DNA of 60,600 nucleotides. Source: an uncultured Oscillospiraceae bacterium. Lineage in GTDB: Bacteria > Bacillota > Clostridia > Oscillospirales > Oscillospiraceae. The notes beneath the pieces are model-generated. The model did no database searches. It was not told the origin of the DNA and saw only the letters and a program-made list of their open reading frames with translations. The stretch is taken from assembly GCA_900768135.1 (NCBI GenBank), contig CAAGBT010000057.1:1-60600 (forward strand). Direction: 5' to 3'. The position numbers and the translations under genes are program-made. Shown here in pieces: positions 1 to 8,902 of the stretch. Numbering within the stretch: position 1 is the stretch's first letter; each line of letters starts with the position of its first letter.

Positions 1-674
1 GCCGCTGGAACCCCAAAATGGCTCCCTACATCTACACGGAGCGCAACGGCATCTATATCATCGACCTGCAGAAGACCGTCAAGAAGCTCGAAGAGGCTTA
101 TAACTTCGTGCGCAGTGTGTCCGAGAGCGGCCAGAACATCCTGTTCGTCGGCACCAAGAAGCAGGCGCAGGAAGCGATCCGCGAGGAAGCGGCCCGCTGC
201 GGCGGTTATTATGTCAATGCCCGCTGGCTCGGCGGCATGATGACCAACTTCAAGACCATGCGTACCCGCGTGGACCGTCTCAACCAGCTCAAGACCATGC
301 AGGCGGACGGCACATTTGATATGCTGCCGAAGAAGGAAGTCATGAAGCACCTCGGCGAGATCGAGAAGCTTGAAAAGTATCTCGGCGGCGTGAAGGAAAT
401 GAAGAAGCTCCCCGGCGCGCTGTTCATCGTTGATACCCGCAAGGAGCGCAACGCCATCGCCGAGGCGCACAAGCTCGGCATTCCCGTTGTCGCTATCGCC
501 GATACCAACTGTGATCCCGACGAGATCGATTACCCCATCCCCGGCAACGATGACGCTATCCGCGCCATCAAGCTCATCGCTTCCATCATGGCGAACGCCA
601 TGATCGAGGGCAAGCAGGGCGAAGTGACCGAGGAAGCCGCCGCCGAAAAGGCCGAGGGCGAAGCCGAGGCGTAA
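1..674 (+). CDS. rpsB: 30S ribosomal protein S2, 5' partial
   Basis: Small-subunit ribosomal protein S2. The frame is open to the left edge: codons from base 3 read RWNPK before the first visible Met at 18, and RWNPKMAPYIYTERNGIYII is the standard S2 N-terminal region, so about 20 N-terminal residues lie outside the window. The rest is complete and ends in an acidic Ala/Glu-rich tail (EVTEEAAAEKAEGEAEA), a common S2 variation. It is followed by a terminator hairpin and then tsf, the usual rpsB-tsf order. Identification is certain; only the true start is missing. Confidence 0.97.
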   Translation, partial: RWNPKMAPYIYTERNGIYIIDLQKTVKKLEEAYNFVRSVSESGQNILFVGTKKQAQEAIREEAARCGGYYVNARWLGGMMTNFKTMRTRVDRLNQLKTMQADGTFDMLPKKEVMKHLGEIEKLEKYLGGVKEMKKLPGALFIVDTRKERNAIAEAHKLGIPVVAIADTNCDPDEIDYPIPGNDDAIRAIKLIASIMANAMIEGKQGEVTEEAAAEKAEGEAEA

Positions 675-707
675 GCTCAGGCGGGCCGAAATCTGTCAGA
701 AACACCT

Positions 708-736
708 TACGGGGCGAGGCAAAGCCTCGCCCCGTC
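708..736 (+). terminator. Hairpin between rpsB and tsf
   Basis: A 12-bp GC-rich stem (ACGGGGCGAGGC pairing with GCCTCGCCCCGT, 3-nt loop) is followed by CTCATATTTT. This looks like an intrinsic terminator or attenuator that would lower read-through from rpsB to tsf. Confidence 0.7.
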
Positions 737-775
737 TCATATTTTCACTACACTATCTTTCAGGAGGATATTATA

Positions 776-1693
776 ATGGCTATCACTGCTGCTGTTGTTA
801 ACGAGCTGCGTCAGGCGACCGGCTGCGGTCTGATGGACTGCAAGAAGGCGCTCATCGAATGCGAAGGCGATATGGAAAAGGCCGTCCTTTATCTGCGCGA
901 AAAGGGTCTTGCCTCTCAGGCGAAGAAGGCCAGCCGCGTGGCTGCCGAGGGCATGGCGTATGCCGCTGTCATCGATGGCGTGGGCGTTGTGGTCGAAGTC
1001 AACTGCGAGACCGACTTTGTTGCCAACGGCGAACCGTTCGGAAACTTCGTCAAGGGCGTGGTGGAAGTCATTGCCAAGCAGAACCCCGCCGATGTGAACG
1101 CGCTGATGGACTGCGCGTGGATCACCGGCAAGGGTACCGTGAAGGACGCCAAGGACGAGCTGTTCCTCGCTATCCGCGAGAACATGAGCATCCGCCGCTT
1201 TGCCCGCATCGCCGACGGCTTCTCCGTTCCTTATGTCCACATGAAGGGCAAGATCGGCGTTATCGTCAACCTCACGGTCGAGGGCTGCGATGCTACCGAG
1301 ATTGGCAAGGACATCGCTATGCAGATCGCCGCGCTCAATCCCCGCTTCTGGGATAAGAGCCAGGTCACGCAGGACGTTCTGGACGAGGAAAAGGAAGTCA
1401 TGCTCGGCCAGATGGCCAACGACCCGAAGATGGCCGGCAAGCCTGAGCAGGTGAAGGAAAAGATCGTCATGGGCAAGCTCAACAAGTTCTATGCCGAGAA
1501 CTGCCTGCTCCAGCAGGCCTTCGTCAAGGACGGCGACGTTTCTGTCGAGCAGTATATGAACAACGCCGCTAAGGCGCTGGGCGGCAAGGTCAGCTTCAAC
1601 ACGGCCGTTCGCTTTGAAAAGGGCGAGGGCATCGAGAAGAAGCAGGATAATTTCGCGGCCGAGATCGCTTCCATGGTCAGCGGCACCAAGTAA
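776..1693 (+). CDS. tsf: Translation elongation factor Ts
   Basis: EF-Ts, the guanine-nucleotide exchange factor that recycles EF-Tu-GDP in the cytoplasm. The 305-aa product has the N-terminal UBA-like helical domain (residues 1-45, with CGLMDCKKAL) and the conserved CETDFVA motif near residues 77-83, followed by the dimerisation domain. The start is fixed by AGGAGG at 762-767, eight bases before the ATG. Length and order after rpsB are normal. The usual downstream pyrH-frr pair is absent here: an intrinsic terminator and then an OLE-type RNA follow. Confidence 0.97.
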   Translation: MAITAAVVNELRQATGCGLMDCKKALIECEGDMEKAVLYLREKGLASQAKKASRVAAEGMAYAAVIDGVGVVVEVNCETDFVANGEPFGNFVKGVVEVIAKQNPADVNALMDCAWITGKGTVKDAKDELFLAIRENMSIRRFARIADGFSVPYVHMKGKIGVIVNLTVEGCDATEIGKDIAMQIAALNPRFWDKSQVTQDVLDEEKEVMLGQMANDPKMAGKPEQVKEKIVMGKLNKFYAENCLLQQAFVKDGDVSVEQYMNNAAKALGGKVSFNTAVRFEKGEGIEKKQDNFAAEIASMVSGTK

Positions 1694-1713
1694 AAAAGAA
1701 ACGCTGTTTTTTG

Positions 1714-1749
1714 AAAAGCCGGGGATCCGTTCGGATCTCCGGCTTTTTT
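1714..1749 (+). terminator. Intrinsic terminator after tsf
   Basis: An AAAAGCCGG...CCGGCTTTTTT stem ending in a run of six T lies 20 bases after the tsf stop. It separates tsf from the downstream RNA gene. Confidence 0.85.
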
Positions 1750-1808
1750 GCCGGGCGGCGAGTGCAAAAAATTTACAAATTCGTAGCTTGGATACAAGCT
1801 TGAATATC

Positions 1809-1837
1809 TTGCATATTCATTTCAGGTGGTGTATAAT
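1809..1837 (+). promoter_or_regulatory. Sigma-A type promoter of the OLE RNA
   Basis: TTGCAT at 1809-1814 and a perfect TATAAT at 1832-1837 are separated by 17 bp. Transcription would begin near 1844, at the left edge of the long noncoding stretch, so the RNA has its own housekeeping promoter rather than depending on tsf read-through. Confidence 0.75.
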
Positions 1838-1842
1838 ATTTC

Positions 1843-2500
1843 TCGCTAAGCAACGGCGCAGTATCCTAGTCGGATCTGCCGCCTCCTAAGAAGGGCCTAA
1901 AAATCCTTTAAAGGGCACAACTGTGAAGCCTTTGGTGCCTGCTTCTTACGCCCAGTTTGGGGTGGGTGCTGAAGGGAGGCAAAAGCGAAAGCTGCGCCTG
2001 CAGATCCCGGGCGTCCCCTAATGGCATAGGGGAGCCGACCCTGTTTCTGCGGAGACCTGTTGCTGTGCCGGGGCGAACTCCCATTTTGGGTATGCGACCT
2101 CGGTACGGAACGGGATATGAACCTGCATTGCGGTGCTACCCGGCTTTATGCCGCGAACGCTGTGTGCAGTGTAGCCTGCCTTGAGTGGGAAAGGCGGATA
2201 GGAGAACAACGCACAGACCCTGGCCAAGGGCGAGGTGCGATCGCTCCTTGAAATCTTTTCTGCAAAAGAGGATAAGAGACGGCGTGACTCCGGGGTGGAA
2301 ATCACCTAGGCTGTCGCAAGGGCAGCGAGAGGGTTACAGTGCGGACTAAGTGGCAATCGGGTACCTCGTATGGAGACAACGGGGTGCGGCGTTTAAAGGG
2401 GAACCGCCTCGATCGGCAACGGGGGGTACGCTGCAGGGAAAGCCAACCCGACCTATGCCGCAGGATTACCTCTGGCTGCTGCCGTTGCCTTAGCGCATTT
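1843..2500 (+). ncRNA. ole: OLE RNA (ornate large extremophilic RNA)
   Basis: About 650 bases between a sigma-A promoter and oapA hold no credible gene: the short ORFs here lack ribosome-binding sites and resemble nothing. The stretch is rich in complementary segments, for example CCCCTAATGGCATAGGGG near 2015-2032 and GGTGGAAATCACC near 2294-2306. Known OLE RNAs are roughly 600 nt or longer, occur in extremophilic and anaerobic Bacillota, and typically lie directly upstream of the gene for their membrane protein partner OapA, in a dxs/tlyA/nadK/argR/recN neighbourhood. All of that holds here. OLE forms a membrane-associated ribonucleoprotein linked to tolerance of cold, short alcohols and Mg2+ stress. 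Identity rests on context, size and the adjacent OapA; a covariance-model search was not possible. The 3' end is approximate. Confidence 0.85.
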
Positions 2501-2526
2501 TTACAGATTTACTGGAGAAACGAACA

Positions 2527-3114
2527 TTGGAAAACGAAACGACAGAAGCGGATCGAAAGCCTTCCGCCAGAAAGGCGGACAAGCCGACGGGCGATGGTCA
2601 TGCGCGCTGGGTCATCCGCGTATTTTTGATCGCCGTTGCGCTGTCTGCTGTGATGAGCCTGTGTTCCGGCGCAGTGCTTGAGGACGCGGGCTATGTGAGC
2701 GCAATACTGATCCTGCTGCTTTTTATCCTGCTGGGCATTGTGTTCGACATTATCGGCGTGTCCGTGACGGCAGCGAATCCGCGCCCGTTTCACTCTATGG
2801 CGGCGCATCGCGTCAAGGGGGCGAAGGAGGCGCTGAGCCTGATCCGCAACGCGGAGAAGGTGGCGTCTTTCTGCAACGATGTGGTGGGCGATATCTGCGG
2901 GATCGTGAGCGGTTCGACCGCAACGGTCATCGTGGTGCTGCTGCAGCAGAGCTTCGGCTGGCGCAGCATCGTTGTATCCACTGCGGTCACGGCGCTGATC
3001 TCGGGGCTGACGATCGGCGGCAAGGCCATCGGGAAAAAGGTTGCCATGAAAAAGAGCAAGGATGTAATTTACCTGACGGCGAAGGTGCTGTCGGTGCTGC
3101 ATCTGGGCAGATAA
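2527..3114 (+). CDS. oapA: OLE-associated membrane protein OapA
   Basis: A 195-aa integral membrane protein with about four hydrophobic segments (residues about 28-50, 55-80, 125-145 and 148-168) and Lys/Arg-rich stretches at both ends. The block DIIGVSVTAANPRPFHSMAA in the middle is characteristic of the OapA family, which resembles the membrane domain of CorC/hemolysin-like proteins. OapA binds OLE RNA and brings it to the cell membrane. The start is TTG, preceded by GGAG at 2514-2517. It lies some 30 bases after the end of the RNA, suggesting that RNA and protein partner come from one transcript. The dxs gene follows after 15 bases. Confidence 0.88.
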   Translation: MENETTEADRKPSARKADKPTGDGHARWVIRVFLIAVALSAVMSLCSGAVLEDAGYVSAILILLLFILLGIVFDIIGVSVTAANPRPFHSMAAHRVKGAKEALSLIRNAEKVASFCNDVVGDICGIVSGSTATVIVVLLQQSFGWRSIVVSTAVTALISGLTIGGKAIGKKVAMKKSKDVIYLTAKVLSVLHLGR

Positions 3115-3129
3115 AGAAGGATAATACCA

Positions 3130-4977
3130 TTGATTCTTGAAACGATTCACGACCCAAACGACCTTAAAACGCTGAATGACGCACAAACGCAGCTTCTTTG
3201 CACAGAGCTGCGTGAATTTTTGCTGAAAACCGTTTCTCAAACCGGCGGACACCTCGCCTCAAATCTCGGCGCAGTCGAGCTGACAGTGGCCATTCATCGG
3301 GTGTTCGATACCTCGCGCGACCGGCTGGTTTTCGATGTGGGGCATCAGTGCTACACGCACAAGATCCTTACCGGGCGGCGCGAGCAGTTTTCAACGCTGC
3401 GGCAGTACGGCGGGCTTTCGGGGTTTCCCAAGCCGCGGGAAAGCGTACACGATGCCTTTATCGCCGGACACGCCTCAAACTCTGTTTCCGTGGCGCTCGG
3501 CATGGCGCGGGCGCGCACGCTGCTGCACGAAGACTATTCCGTGCTTGCGCTGATCGGCGATGGGGCGCTTTCCGGCGGGCTTGCCTACGAGGGGCTGAAC
3601 AACGCAGGCGCCTCCGGCGAGCCGCTGATCGTCATCCTGAACGACAACGGGATGTCTATCAGCAGCAACGTCGGCGCGATGAGCCAGCACCTTGGCCTTC
3701 TGCGTGCAAAGCCCGCCTATTATGAATTTAAAAAAACCTACCGCGATGTACTCAAGCGCAGCGCGCTGGGGCGTTCGGTATACGATTTCAACCATCACCT
3801 CAAGACAAACCTGAAAAAGGCGCTGCTGCCGAATTCCACAATGTTTGAGGACATGGGGTTTACTTACCTCGGTCCTGTGGACGGGCATGACGTGGAAAGG
3901 TTGACCACTATGCTGCGCTGGGCGAAGGAGCTTGCCTGCCCGGTCGTGCTTCATGTCCATACGAAGAAGGGCAAAGGTTACGGCCCGGCGGAGCGTGAGC
4001 CGGAGCGCTATCACGGCGTAGGGCCGTTCGACCCGAAGCTTGGTGTGCCGCGCGTACAGAAGGCGGATTTTTCTGCCGTTTTCGGCAGTGAGCTGTGCCG
4101 CATCGCCCAAGAGAATAAAAAGGTGTGCGCGATCACTGCCGCCATGTGCGATGGAACGGGACTGCACGATTTTGCAGAACAGTACCCCGACCGGTTCTTT
4201 GATGTCGGCATTGCCGAGGGACACGCGGTCGCTATGGCGGCCGGCATGGCAAAGCAGGGACTTACGCCGGTTGTAGCCATCTACTCAAGCTTTTTGCAGC
4301 GCGGCTACGATCAGCTTATCCATGACACGGCGCTTTCCAATCTGCACGTTGTGTTTGCGGTCGATCGCGCGGGCATGGTCGGCGCGGACGGGGAGACGCA
4401 CCACGGCATTTTCGATGCGACCTTTCTTTCCGATATCCCCAATATGACGGTGCTGTGTCCGGCAAACTATGCCGAACTGCGCGCGATGCTGCACAGAGCC
4501 ATCTGCAGGATTCAGGGGCCGGTCGCCATCCGCTACCCGCGCGGCGGCGAGGGCGCCTACAAGGCTGACAGCGGAGAGGCGAACATCGTATCGCTGCGCG
4601 ATGGCGGCGATATCACGCTGTGTGCCTATGGAACGATGATCAACAACGTTCTCGGAGCGGCGGAGCTGCTGGAGAAGAAGGGCGTCAGCGCGCACGTTGT
4701 AAAAATCAACGCGATCTCTCCGCTGTATGATAAGGATATGCGTGATGTTATCGGCAAAACGCGCGCGCTGCTCGTAGCGGAGGAGTGCGCGAGCGTGGGC
4801 TGCATGGGGCAGCGTATGGCGGCGATCCTTGCATGGAACAAGATGTCGCCGGAGCGGCTGGAGCTGTGTAACCTGGGCAAGACTTTTCCTGCGCAGGGTT
4901 CGGCGGAGGCGCTCCGCCGCGAATTCGGGCTGGATGCGGAGTCGCTTGCAGCGAAAGCCATGGAGGTGCTTCGATGA
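3130..4977 (+). CDS. dxs: 1-deoxy-D-xylulose-5-phosphate synthase
   Basis: First enzyme of the MEP isoprenoid pathway: condenses pyruvate and glyceraldehyde-3-phosphate to DXP using thiamine diphosphate; cytoplasmic. The 615-aa protein has the N-terminal TPP domain with GDGALSGGLAYEGLNNAG and NDNGMSI (about residues 143-176), the HTKKGKGYGPAE segment, a transketolase pyrimidine-binding domain and the C-terminal domain. The start is TTG with AGAAGGA just upstream, directly after oapA. Its stop overlaps the tlyA start (ATGA), so the two are translationally coupled. Length is normal for Dxs. Confidence 0.96.
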   Translation: MILETIHDPNDLKTLNDAQTQLLCTELREFLLKTVSQTGGHLASNLGAVELTVAIHRVFDTSRDRLVFDVGHQCYTHKILTGRREQFSTLRQYGGLSGFPKPRESVHDAFIAGHASNSVSVALGMARARTLLHEDYSVLALIGDGALSGGLAYEGLNNAGASGEPLIVILNDNGMSISSNVGAMSQHLGLLRAKPAYYEFKKTYRDVLKRSALGRSVYDFNHHLKTNLKKALLPNSTMFEDMGFTYLGPVDGHDVERLTTMLRWAKELACPVVLHVHTKKGKGYGPAEREPERYHGVGPFDPKLGVPRVQKADFSAVFGSELCRIAQENKKVCAITAAMCDGTGLHDFAEQYPDRFFDVGIAEGHAVAMAAGMAKQGLTPVVAIYSSFLQRGYDQLIHDTALSNLHVVFAVDRAGMVGADGETHHGIFDATFLSDIPNMTVLCPANYAELRAMLHRAICRIQGPVAIRYPRGGEGAYKADSGEANIVSLRDGGDITLCAYGTMINNVLGAAELLEKKGVSAHVVKINAISPLYDKDMRDVIGKTRALLVAEECASVGCMGQRMAAILAWNKMSPERLELCNLGKTFPAQGSAEALRREFGLDAESLAAKAMEVLR

Positions 4978-5792
4978 GCAACAAAACAAGGCTGGATGTG
5001 CTGCTGGTGGAGCGCGGTCTGGAGCAGACAAGGCAGCGCGCGCAGGCGGTCATCATGAGCGGACAGGTTTTTGTGGATGGGCAGCGCGTGGATAAATCCG
5101 GCACTGCCGTTGCAAACGATGCGCAGATCGAGGTACGCGGCAATACGCTGCGCTATGTGAGCCGCGGCGGGCTGAAGCTGGAAAAGGCGATGCAAACGTT
5201 CGGCCTCACGCTTGATGGGTGCATCTGTGCCGATATCGGCGCTTCCACCGGCGGCTTTACCGACTGTATGCTGCAGAACGGCGCGCAGAAAGTGTATGCT
5301 GTAGATGTTGGCTATGGCCAGCTCGACTGGAAGCTGCGTTCAGACGACCGGGTGGTGAGCATGGAGCGCACGAATGCGCGCTACCTTGACCATACGCTGA
5401 TTCCGGAGGAGCTGGATTTTGCCAGCATCGATGTTTCGTTCATCTCCCTCGCGCTGATCCTGCCGGCGGCAGGCCGCGTGCTGAAGGAGGGCGGGCATAT
5501 TGCCTGCCTGATCAAGCCGCAGTTTGAAGCAGGGCGCGATAAGGTCGGGAAAAAGGGCGTTGTACGCGATCCGGCGGTACACCTGGAGGTGCTGGAGCAT
5601 TTTCTGGCTCATGCAAAGCAGGCGGGCTTTACCGTGCTTGATCTCACGTTTTCTCCCATCCGCGGCCCGGAGGGAAACATTGAGTATCTCGGCTATCTTG
5701 TAAAGGGCGAAGGCCCTGAGCGGGCGTTCGACCTTAAGGCGCTGGTAGAGCAGTCCCATCATGCGCTTGACCAAGGAAAGGAAGGGATATGA
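4974..5792 (+). CDS. tlyA: TlyA family rRNA (cytidine-2'-O)-methyltransferase
   Basis: The 272-aa protein combines an N-terminal S4 RNA-binding domain (about 1-65, LDVLLVERGLEQTRQRAQA) with an FtsJ/RrmJ-type SAM methyltransferase domain carrying DIGASTGGFTDCML and the AVDVGYGQL motif. TlyA proteins 2'-O-methylate cytidines in 16S and 23S rRNA; the older name is hemolysin A. The ATG overlaps the dxs stop and its own stop overlaps nadK (ATGA), so this is the middle of a coupled operon. The dxs-tlyA-nadK-argR-recN order is common in Bacillota. Confidence 0.94.
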   Translation: MSNKTRLDVLLVERGLEQTRQRAQAVIMSGQVFVDGQRVDKSGTAVANDAQIEVRGNTLRYVSRGGLKLEKAMQTFGLTLDGCICADIGASTGGFTDCMLQNGAQKVYAVDVGYGQLDWKLRSDDRVVSMERTNARYLDHTLIPEELDFASIDVSFISLALILPAAGRVLKEGGHIACLIKPQFEAGRDKVGKKGVVRDPAVHLEVLEHFLAHAKQAGFTVLDLTFSPIRGPEGNIEYLGYLVKGEGPERAFDLKALVEQSHHALDQGKEGI

Positions 5793-6673
5793 TGCTGAAA
5801 AAGGTAATCCTGTGTCCCAACCCTTACCGTGATGCGCAGCTGCGCATTGCCAAGGAGGCGAAGCAGGTGCTGGATGAGGCAGGCTGCCCAAATGTCGTGT
5901 GCCTGCCGTTTAAGAACCAGGAACGCCCGGAGGGCTATGGACTGACGATCGAACCGCTGCAGCAGGAGCTGCGCGGCGCCGATATGATCATTGCCTTCGG
6001 CGGCGACGGAACGATCCTGCACCTTTCCAAGACTGCTGCGCACAGGGATATTCCCGTGCTTGGCGTCAATCTTGGCAGCCTTGGCTTTATGGCAGAGCTG
6101 GAGAGTAGCGACCTTGTGCGCCTGCGCGACCTGTGCGAAGGAAAATACGTCGTCGAGAGCCGCATGATGCTGGACGTGAGCGTGCAGCGCGAGGGGAGGA
6201 CGATCTATTCCAATCTCGCGCTCAACGAGGCGCTGGTTGCCCGTGGGAACGTTTCGCGCGTGATCCGCCTGCGGATCGATACAGAGCTGGGGAAGCTTAT
6301 GGATATCGCGGGCGATGGCGTAATCGTGGCCAGCCCGACCGGCTCTACGGCGTATTCGCTTTCGGCCGGCGGTCCGGTGGCCGAGCCAACAGCGCGCAAC
6401 TTTATCGTGTCGCCGATCTGCGCGCACAGCATCCATGCGAACTCCTACATTCTTTCGCCGGAGCGCGTAATTTCGGTGCAAACGGAAAAGAACGGCTATA
6501 AGCCGGTGCTTCTGAGCGTGGACGGCGGGCGGGCCTTTTCCTTGCGCAGCGGCGACTGCGTGGAGGTTCGCCGCTCGAAATATGACACAAAGCTCGTCCG
6601 TCTGGGGAAGCGGAGCTTTTGCGAGATATTACAAAAGAAAATGCTGATGGGAGGAAACAGTGATGAAGAATGA
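5789..6673 (+). CDS. nadK: NAD kinase
   Basis: ATP-dependent NAD+ phosphorylation to NADP+ in the cytoplasm. The 294-aa protein has the GGDGT motif (residues 71-75), NLGSLGFMAE and the long diagnostic SPTGSTAYSLSAGGP motif, all intact. Two ATGs are in tandem at 5789 and 5792; AAGGAAGGGA lies just upstream, and the first overlaps the tlyA stop. The 3' end runs about 10 bases into argR. All features are those of an ordinary PpnK-family enzyme. Confidence 0.95.
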   Translation: MMLKKVILCPNPYRDAQLRIAKEAKQVLDEAGCPNVVCLPFKNQERPEGYGLTIEPLQQELRGADMIIAFGGDGTILHLSKTAAHRDIPVLGVNLGSLGFMAELESSDLVRLRDLCEGKYVVESRMMLDVSVQREGRTIYSNLALNEALVARGNVSRVIRLRIDTELGKLMDIAGDGVIVASPTGSTAYSLSAGGPVAEPTARNFIVSPICAHSIHANSYILSPERVISVQTEKNGYKPVLLSVDGGRAFSLRSGDCVEVRRSKYDTKLVRLGKRSFCEILQKKMLMGGNSDEE

Positions 6674-7130
6674 GAGACAGGACAAAATCCTTGCGATCAT
6701 TGCCGCAGAGGCGATCGAAACGCAGGAACAGCTGATCGACCGGCTGCGCGAGGAGGGCATCTCCTGCACGCAGGCAACGATCTCGCGCGACATCAAACAG
6801 CTCCACCTCATCAAGGAGCCAACGGGAAACGGCGCGTACCGCTATGCCGTATCGGCGCAAAAGGTGAAGCTCAATCTGGCAGACAGGCTTCAGACCATCC
6901 TGCGCGAGAGCATCGTTTCGGTAGACAGCGCGCAGAATCTGGTCCTTATCAAAACGATGCCGGGTCTCGGCCCTGCTGCGGGCGCCGCGTTTGACGGGAT
7001 GGAGATTCCGTCAAAGGTCGGTACGGTCGCCGGCGACGATACGGTGCTGGTGGTTATGCGGGAGGAAGCCTCCGCGCAGGACCTCTGCAGCGAGATCGAA
7101 GAGATGCGCAGGCAGCGGCAGCACCGGTAA
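6663..7130 (+). CDS. argR: Arginine repressor ArgR
   Basis: Arginine-responsive repressor of arginine metabolism genes. The 155-aa protein has the N-terminal winged helix (ETQEQLIDRLREEGI, then CTQATISRDIKQLHLIK) and a C-terminal oligomerisation and arginine-binding domain with the typical GTVAGDDTVLVV segment. ATG 6663 was preferred over GTG 6660 because it lies eight bases from GGGAGG (6649-6654). It overlaps nadK by 11 bases. Genes of this family commonly lie just upstream of recN in Bacillota, as here. Confidence 0.94.
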   Translation: MKNERQDKILAIIAAEAIETQEQLIDRLREEGISCTQATISRDIKQLHLIKEPTGNGAYRYAVSAQKVKLNLADRLQTILRESIVSVDSAQNLVLIKTMPGLGPAAGAAFDGMEIPSKVGTVAGDDTVLVVMREEASAQDLCSEIEEMRRQRQHR

Positions 7131-7160
7131 GGCGCAAAAATCTGGTAGGAGAGCCGCGCT

Positions 7161-8846
7161 ATGCTTGAGCTTCTGCACATTGAAAATATTGCGATCATTG
7201 AACGCGCGGACATTATGTTCGGGCGGGGATTCAATGCGCTTACCGGCGAAACGGGCGCAGGAAAATCCATTGTGATCGATGCGCTGGGGGCGGTGCTGGG
7301 CCAGCGTACCTCGCGCGAGCTGATCCGTACCGGCGCGGAGAAGGCCTTTGTCAGCGCGGAATTCAGCGGCGTCCCGGCAGAAATGCCAGGACTTGCAGAG
7401 ACGGGCCTTTCCCCGGAGGAGGACGGAACGCTTCTCTTGCAGCGCGAGCTGTATGGCGATGGGCGGAACGCCTGCCGTGTGAACGGCCGGCCGGTCACGG
7501 TCGCGCAGCTCAGGCGCATCGGCGCGGGACTTTTGAACATTCACGGCCAGCACGATGGACAGCAGCTGCTCGACGAGGAGCAGCACCTTGCCTACCTTGA
7601 CCGTTTCGGGCGTGTGGACGATGCGCTTACGCGCTGCGCGGAGCGCTACGGAACACTGCGGGAAACACGCCGTGAGATCGAGACGCTGCGAATGGACGAG
7701 GCTGAAAAGGCGCGGCGGGTGGATATGCTGCGCCACCAGATCGACGAACTGGAGCGCGCCGATCTGCAGGAGGGCGAGGAGGAAGCGCTGCTTGCCCGCA
7801 GAAACATTCTTCGCAGCGGAGAAAAATTTACCGCCGCTATTGCCAAGGCGGATTTTTGCCTTAACGGCGGCGACGAGGGAATGGGCGCGGTATCCGCTAT
7901 CCGGGAGGCAGAGAATGCGCTGCATGCGCTGCGCAGCCTTGGCGACGAATTTGCCGCGCTGTCGGAGCGCCTGGAAGCTCTGCGCTGTGAAGCCTATGAC
8001 CTTGCGGAAACGATCCGGGATAAGAAGGAAGCATATGAATTCTCCCCGCAGGAACTCGATGCGGTAGAGGCTCGCTGCGACCAGCTTTACCGGCTGAAGA
8101 AAAAGTACGGCGCAAGCGTTGGAGATATGCTTGCTTACCTTGCCCGCTCCCGCGAGGAGCTGGATCGCATCGAATATGCAGACGAACGTATCGCGCAGCT
8201 GCAGGAAACGCTGCGCGAACAGGAAGCAGCCGCCATGGAAGCGGCGCGCGCGCTGTCGGCGCTTCGCCGCGCTGCGGCGCAGGAGCTGGAGGAACGTATT
8301 TCCCGGGAATTGACAGAGCTGGATATGCCGAAGCTGCGCTTTGCGATCGACTTTCAGGAAAAAGAACTGTCAGAAAACGGAATTGACGCAGTGTCGTTCC
8401 TGATGTCTGCCAATGTGGGCGAGTCGCTGCGGCCGATCCAGAAGATTGCCTCGGGCGGCGAGCTGTCCCGCATCATGCTGGCGATGAAAAATGTACTGGC
8501 AGAGCAGGACAGCGTAATGACGATGGTGTTTGACGAGGTGGATACCGGCGTATCCGGGCGCGCCGCACAGCGCGTGGCCGAAAAGCTTGCGCGGCTCTCG
8601 CGCTTCCGCCAGGTTCTGTGCGTTACGCATTTGCCGCAGCTTGCAGCGATGGCCGACGTACACTTCGGCGTGGAAAAGGGGGAAGCGGACGGCCGGACAC
8701 GGACGAACGTGCTTGTTCTTGACCGCGCGGCCCGGCGGCGCGAGGTGGCGCGCCTGAGCGGAGGAGATCCTCCGAGCGATACGATGCTTTCGGGAGCGGA
8801 AGAACTGCTTTCCGCTGCCGAAAGCTTTAAGCAGTCAATACAGTAA
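7161..8846 (+). CDS. recN: DNA repair protein RecN
   Basis: SMC-like ATPase of double-strand break repair. In 561 aa it shows Walker A GETGAGKS (residues 29-36), the HGQHDGQQLL motif near 130, a long coiled-coil region rich in Glu, Arg and Ala, the ABC signature IASGGELSRIMLAMK and Walker B MTMVFDEVDTGVSG near the C-terminus. The start has GGAGAG upstream. It is the last gene of the oapA-dxs-tlyA-nadK-argR-recN run; a 56-bp gap follows. Confidence 0.96.
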   Translation: MLELLHIENIAIIERADIMFGRGFNALTGETGAGKSIVIDALGAVLGQRTSRELIRTGAEKAFVSAEFSGVPAEMPGLAETGLSPEEDGTLLLQRELYGDGRNACRVNGRPVTVAQLRRIGAGLLNIHGQHDGQQLLDEEQHLAYLDRFGRVDDALTRCAERYGTLRETRREIETLRMDEAEKARRVDMLRHQIDELERADLQEGEEEALLARRNILRSGEKFTAAIAKADFCLNGGDEGMGAVSAIREAENALHALRSLGDEFAALSERLEALRCEAYDLAETIRDKKEAYEFSPQELDAVEARCDQLYRLKKKYGASVGDMLAYLARSREELDRIEYADERIAQLQETLREQEAAAMEAARALSALRRAAAQELEERISRELTELDMPKLRFAIDFQEKELSENGIDAVSFLMSANVGESLRPIQKIASGGELSRIMLAMKNVLAEQDSVMTMVFDEVDTGVSGRAAQRVAEKLARLSRFRQVLCVTHLPQLAAMADVHFGVEKGEADGRTRTNVLVLDRAARRREVARLSGGDPPSDTMLSGAEELLSAAESFKQSIQ

Positions 8847-8902
8847 AGCTGAAATACTTTTCAGTAAAGCACCCCGAAAAGTGACCTGAGGAGAACAATA
8901 CT

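Noticed and set aside
1957..2629. Open frames of 60-100 codons inside the OLE region on both strands
   Set aside because: No ribosome-binding sites, odd compositions, and overlap with the structured RNA; they are chance frames.
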